From positions 1 through 58,895 of the forward strand of contig PHBI01000063.1 in the NCBI GenBank assembly GCA_002841945.1: a stretch of 58,895 nt of DNA. Direction: 5' to 3'. Below the pieces are notes generated by a model, which did not search any database, had not been told where the DNA came from, and saw only the letters and a program-made list of their open reading frames with translations. Both the position numbers and the translations under genes were made by a program. Below are positions 33,649-39,910 of this stretch, piece after piece (positions within the stretch are counted from its first letter, which is position 1; the number at the start of each line of letters is the position of its first letter). The stretch comes from Deltaproteobacteria bacterium HGW-Deltaproteobacteria-14 (GTDB lineage: Bacteria > Myxococcota_A > UBA9042 > PHBI01).

Positions 33649-33976
33649 TCAGGCGCAGACCGACGCGCTGTTCCGCGCGCTCGCCGACGCCACCCGCCGC
33701 GACATCGTCGCCCGGGTGCTCGTCGCGGAGCAGACGGTGAGCGCGCTGGCCGCCCGCTACGCGATGTCCTTCGCCGCCGTTCAGAAGCACGTCGCGGTGC
33801 TCGAGCGCGCGGAGCTGGTCAGCAAGCACCGGGTGGGACGCGAGGCGCGGGTGCGCGGCAACGTCGCGACCCTGAAGCGCGCCAGCGCGTTGCTCGCCCA
33901 GCTCGAGCGGGTCTGGCGCGACCGATTTGCGCAGATAGATGACCTCATCCCCCCCCTCGACCCCGGAGAAGGCTGA
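33638..33976 (+). CDS. ArsR-family winged-helix transcriptional repressor
   Basis: A 112-residue DNA-binding protein. TDALFRALADATRRDIVARVL is the ArsR start. TVSALAARYAMSFAAVQKHVAVLERAEL is the recognition helix region (the M-S-F-A-A-V-Q-K-H pattern), and LVSKHRVGREARVRGNV is the wing. No metal-binding Cys cluster is visible, so this is the non-metal ArsR type that pairs with SRPBCC proteins. The ATG at 33638 lies inside the operator. The next gene starts on the last base of its stop codon (TGATG), giving a tight two-gene operon. The ligand is unknown. Confidence 0.88.
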   Translation: MVLHQAQTDALFRALADATRRDIVARVLVAEQTVSALAARYAMSFAAVQKHVAVLERAELVSKHRVGREARVRGNVATLKRASALLAQLERVWRDRFAQIDDLIPPLDPGEG

Positions 33977-34455
33977 TGCCCGTTCAAGACGTCATCCAGG
34001 ACCCCGCCTCGCTCACGTTGACCGTCATCGCGACCTACCCGGCCCCGGTGGCCCGCGTGTTTCGCGTGTGGGCCGAGCCTGCGCTGCTGGGCAAGTGGTG
34101 GGGCCCCCCCGGGTGGCCCGCGACGTTTCTGTCCTACACCTTGGAGGTAGGCGGGCGCGCCCACTACTTCATGCAGGGGCCCGACGGCACGCGCCACTAC
34201 GGCGGCTGGGCCTTCACCGCGGTCGACGCGCCCCACGCCCTGGCGTTCGACGACTACTTCGCGGACGCGGAGGGGACGCCCAACCGCGACCTGCCGGGCA
34301 CCTCGGTCGGCGTGACCCTGGTCGCGCGCGACGGCGGGACCACGATGACGCTGGTGAGCCGCTTCGGGTCCCTCGAGCAGATGGAGCAGCTGGTCGCGAT
34401 GGGCATGGTCGACGGCATCCGCGCCGCCGCGGGCCAGATCGACGCGCTGCTCTGA
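33976..34455 (+). CDS. SRPBCC/AHSA1-domain protein
   Basis: A 159-residue START-like (Activator of Hsp90 ATPase homologue 1-type) domain. It opens TLTVIATYPAPVARVFRVWAEPALLGKWWGPPGW, a typical AHSA1 start ending in the KWWGP motif. It continues with LEVGGRAHYFMQGPDG and GWAFTAVDAPHALAFDDYF, and ends in the long C-terminal helix LEQMEQLVAMGMVDGIRAAA. These proteins have a hydrophobic ligand pocket. The partner ArsR regulator upstream overlaps by one base. No catalytic activity is predicted; a role in stress or small-molecule binding is common for such pairs. Confidence 0.88.
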   Translation: MPVQDVIQDPASLTLTVIATYPAPVARVFRVWAEPALLGKWWGPPGWPATFLSYTLEVGGRAHYFMQGPDGTRHYGGWAFTAVDAPHALAFDDYFADAEGTPNRDLPGTSVGVTLVARDGGTTMTLVSRFGSLEQMEQLVAMGMVDGIRAAAGQIDALL

Positions 34456-34517
34456 TCGGCGAGCGACGCGAGCGCGAGGGCGGCGATGGCCAAACGGCCG
34501 GAGATATCGTTGCCCTG

Positions 34518-34592
34518 GGAGCGTCGCCGGTCGCGGTCCGCCCCTGGGTGACCGCGATCCTGCAGCTCGCTTCCCCGAGCGAGCGACGCTCC
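34518..34592. repeat. Cloverleaf-like inverted-repeat structure in a convergent gap
   Basis: The outer stem GGAGCGTCGC (34518-34527) / GCGACGCTCC (34583-34592) encloses two hairpins: TCGCGGTC (34531-34538) / GACCGCGA (34550-34557), and GCTCGC (34565-34570) / GCGAGC (34579-34584, overlapping the outer arm by two bases). It lies between two converging genes and may be a bidirectional terminator. It is not a tRNA: there is no acceptor or anticodon geometry. Confidence 0.5.
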
Positions 34593-34600
34593 TCGCCGCG

Positions 34601-35290
34601 CTACGCGTCGTCGTCGCTGGCCGGCGGTAGTCCTCGTCCCCGTGGGGGGCCGGCCGCCTCGAACTGGGCGCGCAGGTCGGCGCGGTCGTCGGCGAGGTCG
34701 GCGGGGTCGAGGCCGCCGGCTCGGAGGTCGTCGGGCTCGAGATCCGCCAGGCGGTCGTAGAACGGCTCGCCCCAGGTCAGGGCGTCGGGCCAGCCGTCGT
34801 TGGCGAGGTCGAAGAGCAGATCCTCGACGACGCTGAAGCGACCTGCCTCCTCGGCCCGTCGCATGACGGCCGCGCGCGCTTCGGCGTCGACCTCTGCCGA
34901 GCGCAGCGCCAGCGCCAGCGCGTCGACGTGGGCGGCGACCCGGGTCGCCGCCGGGCCGAGGTCCCCCCGCATCGCCCAGTCGAGGCACACGGCCGCCCGC
35001 TCGAACAGGAACGCCGCCGCCAGCGTCCGCTCCTCGGCCAGCCGCACGTGCCCCACGGAGAGCGCCAGCTCGCTCGCCATCAGCGCGCGCCACGGGTCGA
35101 CCTCGTCGGCCGTCGAGAGCCGGCTCTTCAGCCACTCGTCCGACAGGTCCTCGAGCTCCTCGAGGCGCAGCTGCAGTGCGGCCGCGATCTCTTCGTCGAG
35201 TTCACCGTCTTGCTTGCCGTACGCCCGCCGCCGGAGGTAGTCCCCGAGCAGCTCGATGTACCGCATCAAGTAGTCTCTGCGCGTCAGCAT
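34601..35290 (-). CDS. Hypothetical helical protein, DUF6483-like
   Basis: A 229-residue, nearly all-helical, strongly acidic cytosolic protein. The N-terminus LTRRDYLMRYIELLGDYLRR resembles the (R)xDYLxRxIExLxxxL start of DUF6483 proteins. The middle consists of TPR-like helices (LAEERTLAAAFLFERAAVCL, ARAAVMRRAEEAGRFSVVED). The C-terminus is a charged tail ending in PASDDDA. No enzyme motif or membrane segment is seen. It converges with the ArsR/SRPBCC operon and is followed upstream by repeat copy C. Family assignment is tentative. Confidence 0.65.
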   Translation of the reverse strand: MLTRRDYLMRYIELLGDYLRRRAYGKQDGELDEEIAAALQLRLEELEDLSDEWLKSRLSTADEVDPWRALMASELALSVGHVRLAEERTLAAAFLFERAAVCLDWAMRGDLGPAATRVAAHVDALALALRSAEVDAEARAAVMRRAEEAGRFSVVEDLLFDLANDGWPDALTWGEPFYDRLADLEPDDLRAGGLDPADLADDRADLRAQFEAAGPPRGRGLPPASDDDA

Positions 35291-35595
35291 CGGGCGACCT
35301 TAGCGACCCGACGGTGACAATCAACGCGGCGCGTGTCGCCCGCGCCCGGCGTTCCAGGTCAGTCTCGCCACCGCCTGGCCCGCTGCGCGTCGGCCAGGCG
35401 GGCCTTTCGGGGCTTCCCTCGCGGGGTGCGGGGCGCAGCGCCCGGGTATCGGGCGCGGACCTGCGTCCTCCGCGGCCGACCCCGCGCGGCGGGCCTCCGC
35501 TCCGCGGCCGCCGTGTGGCGAGTCTCTCTACAGCTCACCGCGACGTGTCGACTCGCTATGCACCGCACCGCAGCGCGTCCGGCGGGACGCGCACG
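35291..35595. other. Intergenic region holding repeat copy C and a motif shared with 39851-39888
   Basis: 305 bases without a gene. The middle is repeat copy C. Near its end, 35527-35564 matches 39851-39888 at 28 of 38 positions; each copy lies 20-35 bp downstream of a lipoprotein paralogue's stop (35596 and 39911). Confidence 0.55.
35363..35481. repeat. Dispersed hairpin repeat, copy C (partial)
   Basis: CCGCCTGGCC (35371-35380) / GGCCAGGCGG (35392-35401) form the same 10-bp hairpin as in copy B. The 44 bases at 35438-35481 are identical to the reverse complement of copy B. The right arm of the element (the GGTCCGCGCCC side) is missing, so this copy is truncated or diverged. The 16 bases at 35363-35378 recur exactly at 57001-57016. 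Confidence 0.72.
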
Positions 35596-38127
35596 CTACG
35601 GGGCCGCGGGGCTGTAGACCCGATCGACGCCGTAGCGGGCCTTGGTGGACTGGTAGAGGTCGATGAGCTCCTGGTCGGTGAGCACGCGGTCGTAGTACCA
35701 GGCCTGCGCGACGTCGCCGTCGTAGCGCTCGGCCGCGTAGTCGTCGTTGCGCCCGAGCAGCGCGACGCTCGTGTACGAGGTCGAGTTCGCGGTCGAATAG
35801 CTGGCGACCACCACCGCGTTGGCGTTGCCGTCGACGCTGATCTTGAGCTGCCCGCCACTCTGGTAGGTGAGGGCGTGGAAGTGCCACGCGTTCAGCGTGT
35901 ACCAAGGCCCGCCGTCGTAGTTGACGCCCGGCGCGGACGCCATGTTGTTGTGGTACTCGCGGTTGGGGTCGGCCATCCAGTTGAACTTCTGGCCGGGGGT
36001 CGGCGTGAACTGCGACCACATCCCCATCCGCCCGTCCGACCGCTTGTAGAACCAGCCGGCCACGGTGTAGCTCGGCCCCGCCCAGCGCGCGTCGGCGTTC
36101 CAGCGGATGATCCCGCTGCCCGCGGACGGCCTGCTCTCCCAGTACTGCGGCCCGTGGCCGCGGAACGTCGCGTTCATCGTGTCCGGCACGTCCCCGGTCG
36201 GGTCGAGGGACGTCGCGGAGCTGTCGATGGCGGCGTCGACGTGCAGCATCAGCCCGGTCGACGGGTAGGTCGCGGGCGGGAACGGGCCCGTCGCGGTGAT
36301 GAACGCGCGGTCCACGCCGTAGCGGGCCTTCGTCGACTGATACATGGCGGCGAGCTCGCCGTCGGTCAGCGCCCGGTCGTAGTACCAGGCCTGCGCCACG
36401 TGCCCGTCGAAGCGCTCGGCGGCGTAGTCGTCGTTGCGCCCGAGCAGCGACACGGAGAGCGCCGCGGTCCCCTGGCCCGCCGGGTAGTCGGTGACGACCG
36501 CCCACGGCTGGCCGTCGACGCTGATGGTGAGCTCGCCCTGGTCGGTGTAGCGGAGCGCGTGGAAGTGCCAGGTGTTCAGCCCAAACCACGGGCCACCATC
36601 GTAGTCGAGGCCCCCCGAGGCGATCATGTTGTTGTGGTACTCGCCGTTGGGATCGGCCATCCAATTGAACTTCTTCTTGTTCGTGGGGTCGTACTGCGAC
36701 CACAGCCCCTGGCGCGCGTCGACCCGCTTGTAGAACCAGCCGCACACCGTGTAGCTCGGCGCCTCCCAGCGCGCGTCGGCGTTCCACAGGAGGCGGCCGG
36801 TGGCGCCGCCGTGGGCGCCGGTCGGGTCGCTCGTCCAGTACTTCGGCGCCGTGTCGACGTAGGCGGCCGTCATCACGTCGGGGACGTCGCCGGTGGGGTC
36901 GAGGGAGCGGCCGGTCGAGTCGACGGCGGCGTCGACGTAGAGCATCAGCCCGGAGGTCGGGAAGGTCGGCCCGGCGGCGGGGAGCGCGCTCAGGACCTCG
37001 CCTCCCCGGTGGTAGCGGTGGTCGAGGTAGACGGGCTGGCCCCAGGTGAACTCGTTTGCCGCCGGCAGGTAGCCGACGTAGGTCGTGGCGACGTCGCTGT
37101 CGGGCTGGTTCACCTCGTGGGTCGTGCAGACGCGGCCGGCGGCGTCGCTCAGGGTGACGGCCCAGTCGATGACCGGGTAGACCTCGCCCGCGGGGATGGG
37201 GAAGCCGCCGGACTCCTGGGGAAAGGCGGTCGATGACGCGGTGGCGCGCCCGCGCAGGACGCAGGTCCCGAGGGCCGAGAAGGTCGCGTCGTCGAGGCCG
37301 AGGCTGAGGTTCCAGTAGGACTTCCCGTACAGGTCCTCGTCGCCCCGGTAGACGCCGGCGGCGAACAGGTAGCCGCCGGGGTTGGCGTTCGGATCCGCGT
37401 CGAGGTCGACGTTGCCGAGGGCCGAGGCGTCGACGACGATGTCGACGCTGGTCGCGTCCCTGGTGCAGGTGATGACCGGGTCGTCCATGTAGAGGTAGGT
37501 GTCGCCGGTGACGCCGCCGGTGCAGGCGAAGCCGACGACCGCGGTGAGGTCGCGGGCGGAGGTGTCCGGGTTGTGGAGCAGCTCGAGGTCGCCGGTGCCG
37601 GTGTCGTCGACGCAGTCGAGCTTGGCCGCGCAGAAGACGTCGTCGAGCTCGACCGCGACGTCGAAGAAGCCCTGCTGCGCCTGGCGCGCGATGGTGAGGT
37701 CGAAGGTCACGCTGGCGTCGGCGTCGGCGAGGCAGACCACGTCGAGCGACAGCCGGCCGGGGTTGCGGTAGGTGCTGGTGCCGACCTCGCCGTCGCCGGC
37801 GTAGAGCGCGAGGAGCTCGACGATGACGGTGTTCACGCCCCCCGTGGCGTCGGCGTCGCACGTCCCGACGTAGGCGAGCGAGCCGGCGCCGTCACCGTAC
37901 CGGGTGGACTCGAGGATCTTCTCCCACACGGTCTCGCCCGCGCCGCCGGCGGCGTTCGTGACCGTGACCTGGTAGCGCGCGTCGGTGATCCCGTCGAGGC
38001 TCAGCGGGGCGACCGCCACCGCCACGCGCCCGGGGCTCGTCGGCCCGTCGGCGCCAGCGCCGGCCACGCACCCGGCGAGCAGCGCGAGGCCCAGGGAACA
38101 CAGCAGTACGCTCGGTCGCCAAGTCAT
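35596..38127 (-). CDS. Lipoprotein paralogue 2: shared N-terminal module plus two LamG domains
   Basis: An 843-residue predicted lipoprotein (LLCSLGLALLAGC, lipobox LAGC). Residues about 25-380 are the module shared with the proteins at 22.2 and 39.9 kb: STRYGDGAGSLAYVGTCDA, VTFDLTIARQAQQGFFDVAV, DDVFCAAKLDC and GFACTGG. Two concanavalin/LamG-like domains follow, at about 390-610 and 612-843, themselves a recent duplication. Each has TSGLMLYVDAA or STGLMLHVDAA, WYKR-type strands (VCGWFYKR, VAGWFYKR), KFNWMADPN.EYHNNM, W.FHALRY or HFHALTY, and ends FDGHVAQAWYYDRALTDGEL or DGDVAQAWYYDRVLTDQEL. These folds bind glycans. The ATG at 38127 is the one that yields the lipobox. Function unknown; surface recognition is likely. 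Confidence 0.75.
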   Translation of the reverse strand: MTWRPSVLLCSLGLALLAGCVAGAGADGPTSPGRVAVAVAPLSLDGITDARYQVTVTNAAGGAGETVWEKILESTRYGDGAGSLAYVGTCDADATGGVNTVIVELLALYAGDGEVGTSTYRNPGRLSLDVVCLADADASVTFDLTIARQAQQGFFDVAVELDDVFCAAKLDCVDDTGTGDLELLHNPDTSARDLTAVVGFACTGGVTGDTYLYMDDPVITCTRDATSVDIVVDASALGNVDLDADPNANPGGYLFAAGVYRGDEDLYGKSYWNLSLGLDDATFSALGTCVLRGRATASSTAFPQESGGFPIPAGEVYPVIDWAVTLSDAAGRVCTTHEVNQPDSDVATTYVGYLPAANEFTWGQPVYLDHRYHRGGEVLSALPAAGPTFPTSGLMLYVDAAVDSTGRSLDPTGDVPDVMTAAYVDTAPKYWTSDPTGAHGGATGRLLWNADARWEAPSYTVCGWFYKRVDARQGLWSQYDPTNKKKFNWMADPNGEYHNNMIASGGLDYDGGPWFGLNTWHFHALRYTDQGELTISVDGQPWAVVTDYPAGQGTAALSVSLLGRNDDYAAERFDGHVAQAWYYDRALTDGELAAMYQSTKARYGVDRAFITATGPFPPATYPSTGLMLHVDAAIDSSATSLDPTGDVPDTMNATFRGHGPQYWESRPSAGSGIIRWNADARWAGPSYTVAGWFYKRSDGRMGMWSQFTPTPGQKFNWMADPNREYHNNMASAPGVNYDGGPWYTLNAWHFHALTYQSGGQLKISVDGNANAVVVASYSTANSTSYTSVALLGRNDDYAAERYDGDVAQAWYYDRVLTDQELIDLYQSTKARYGVDRVYSPAAP

Positions 38128-38338
38128 CGTTGCCTGCCCAGGGGGCGCCGCCGGCCCCGCGCGATCGGGAGTTTCGTGGACTCTTCGCGAACGCGAAGCA
38201 CCGTGACAGTAGCACAAGAATCGTGGCTCCCGAGCGTCGCTTCTGCGACGCGTGCGATGCATCATGCGGGTCGCCAGGCGAGCGCCGCCGCCTCCGGCGC
38301 CGCCGCTGCCCCTGCCCCTGCCGCCGCGTGAGGAAGCC

Positions 38339-38367
38339 GAGGCGCCCCCGGGTGTCGGGGGCGCCTC
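38339..38367 (-). terminator. Strong GC hairpin downstream of a gene remnant
   Basis: GAGGCGCCCCCG (38339-38350) and CGGGGGCGCCTC (38356-38367) form a perfect 12-bp stem with a 5-base loop. It lies 12 bases after the stop of the minus-strand remnant at 38379-38489 and looks like that gene's original terminator. Confidence 0.55.
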
Positions 38368-38378
38368 GGGGGCCCGGG

Positions 38379-38489
38379 TCAGCGCGTGAGGGTGAAGAGC
38401 ACGGCGATGCCGCCGTCGAGGCGCCGTGCGGGATCGCGAGCGGGGGCGGGGACGTAGTTCATCGCGGCGGCGACCCAGGACACCTCGAG
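38379..38489 (-). pseudogene. C-terminal remnant of an outer-membrane-type protein gene
   Basis: Reading the minus strand, 36 codons are protein-like: LEVSWVAAAMNYVPAP, then LDGGIAVLFTLTR and TGA at 38379. The last stretch alternates hydrophobic residues and ends in an aromatic/arginine strand, as beta-barrel proteins often do. The remnant stops abruptly near 38490, where an unrelated sequence (38491-38528) joins it to the AbfB fragment. It retains a terminator-like hairpin. Too short to name. Confidence 0.45.
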
Positions 38490-38528
38490 CAAGACTCGCT
38501 TCGCTGCGCTTTGCTTGGGGTCAAGGGC

Positions 38529-39089
38529 TCACGGGGCGTCGACGACGTCGAAGCTCACGTCGGACTTGAAGACCCCGTCGTTCTTGTCGCACGCGCCGTT
38601 GTTCCGGTTGTTGTTGTCGAGGAACAGCTTGAAGCTGCAGTGGCGCAGGAAGTGGCGGGGGAAGTTGACCGACTCGAAGGACGTCCCGCTCCCCGCCAGG
38701 CCGCGGCGCTCCATGAAGGTGGCGTCGGCCTTGAAGAGGTCCGAGCTCTCCCGCTTGTGGAGCTTGAGCGCGAAGCCCTGGTGGCGCAGGAAGTAGCCGG
38801 GGTAGTTGACCGGCTCGAAGGAGACGCCCTTGCCGGCGAGGCCCGGCCGGATGATGAAGGAGGCGTCCTTCTGGTCGAGCTCCGACGCGAGCGGCGTCAG
38901 CTCACCGAGGAAGCTGCGGTGGCGCACGAAGCGGTCGCGGTAGTTCACCGACCGCAGCTGCACGACCTTGACGCTCGGGACCACGTCGAAGGTCACGTCG
39001 GACTTGAAGACCCCGGCGTTGTTGTCGCACGCGGCGTTGTTTCGGCCGTTGTTGTCGATGAAGAGCTTGAAGCTGCAGTGGCGCAGGAG
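38529..39089 (-). pseudogene. 5'-truncated AbfB (CBM42-type arabinose-binding) domain protein
   Basis: The minus strand encodes one full AbfB beta-trefoil domain, plus the end of a preceding one. Motifs include SVNYRDRFVRHRSFLGEL, FEPVNYPGYFLRHQGFAL, DLFKADATFMERRGLAG, SFESVNFPRHFLRHCSF and DNNNRNNGACDKNDGVFKSD. The 101 bases at 38550-38650 and 38988-39088 are near-identical direct repeats 438 bp apart, which is the domain period. Homology stops exactly at about 39089, where the truncated antitoxin begins in the opposite strand. No signal peptide or good start remains (only a GTG at 38996), so the 5' part, probably with further AbfB domains, was lost. AbfB domains bind arabinofuranose side chains. 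Confidence 0.7.
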
Positions 39090-39249
39090 GCTCGAACTAC
39101 TTGAAGAGGCCGAGCACTATGTCGACGAGCTGATCGCCGAGGTCGGGGCACCGACCGCCGCCGAGGCTGCTCGGGCGGACGCCATCGTTCAGAGCCTGGA
39201 GCGCCACCCCGAGCGGCATACACGCCACCCCGACCGGCGTACAGGCTGA
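39090..39249 (+). pseudogene. Antitoxin gene fragment (N-terminus missing)
   Basis: The frame ending at TGA 39247-39249 encodes LELLEEAEHYVDELIAEVG and a charged C-terminal tail of about 52 residues. It stops three bases before the VapC start, the classical antitoxin position. No usable start codon lies in this segment; the in-frame ATG at 38968 falls within sequence antisense to the AbfB fragment. So the DNA-binding half of the antitoxin was probably deleted at the 39089 junction, or replaced by a chimeric N-terminus of about 40 residues. Confidence 0.5.
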
Positions 39250-39252
39250 CCC

Positions 39253-39633
39253 ATGCTTGTCCTCGACTCGGGCGGGGTGACCCACCTCGCGAGACGTTCG
39301 CGCGATGCGGCGGCCCTTCTCCAAGCCCTCCGAGCTCGCGGTCACTGGCCACCCGTGGTCCCGGCCGTCGTCCTCGTGGAGCGCAGCCAAGGGCATCCGG
39401 GCCGCGATGCCCATGTGAACCGGTTTCTCAAGACTTGCGACGTCATCGAAGCAGTTCCCGAGCGCCTCGCTCGACGTGCTGCGCTCCTGCGCACCAAGGC
39501 GCACAAGGGCTCCGCCGTCGACGCGCTCGTCGTCGCTTTCGCAGAGCCCGACGGGGCTATCATCGCGAGCGATCCCGATGACCTCCAAGCACTCGCCGCA
39601 TTCACGGACGGGGTCAGGATCGCCGCAGTCTGA
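39253..39633 (+). CDS. vapC: VapC-like PIN-domain ribonuclease toxin
   Basis: A 126-residue PIN domain. The acidic metal ligands are visible in order: Asp5 in LVLDSGGVTHLA, Glu in PAVVLVERSQGHPG, Asp in GSAVDALVVAFAE and Asp in GAIIASDPDDLQALA. Length and order match VapC toxins, which cleave tRNA or rRNA. The toxin looks intact while its antitoxin lacks its N-terminal half. Local base composition is somewhat less GC-rich than the neighbours, which supports acquisition by transfer. It sits in a cluster of truncated genes. Confidence 0.82.
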   Translation: MLVLDSGGVTHLARRSRDAAALLQALRARGHWPPVVPAVVLVERSQGHPGRDAHVNRFLKTCDVIEAVPERLARRAALLRTKAHKGSAVDALVVAFAEPDGAIIASDPDDLQALAAFTDGVRIAAV

Positions 39634-39910
39634 GCACACGTGGGACTCGCACGAGCCGCCAAGGCAAGAGGAGCCGCGTCCGTCGTGGAAACACGCCACC
39701 TGCGGTCATCACGGGAGGGAACGAGGCCACTGCTCCTGAGCCTATCCTGGCGGGCAAGCGCTCACACCACCTCGTGCGTGAAAAAGCACCCCAACATCGC
39801 GATGAAGCTGATTGGCACGCCGGCTTGCACCGGGAGGGCGAGGGGCGACATCTACATTGCGCCGCAGCGTGTCAAGTCACTATCCACCATCCCGGCGCCG
39901 GGGGGCAGGG
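39634..39910. other. Lower-GC intergenic segment between vapC and lipoprotein paralogue 3
   Basis: 277 bases. I see no full gene. A minus-strand run of 29 codons from about 39851 down to a TGA (ISFIAMLGCFFTHEVV) is too short to call. TTGACA occurs on the minus strand at about 39872-39877. The region includes the 39851-39888 motif shared with 35527-35564. It may be a decayed mobile element. Confidence 0.4.

Noticed and set aside
34518..34592. tRNA-Sec or another tRNA in the cloverleaf-like structure
   Set aside because: No T-loop GTTCRA motif and no suitable anticodon arm; arm lengths do not fit.
38968..39249. Intact antitoxin gene starting at ATG 38968
   Set aside because: The first 40 codons are the antisense of the AbfB domain, so the N-terminus is not a genuine antitoxin domain; at best it is a chimera.
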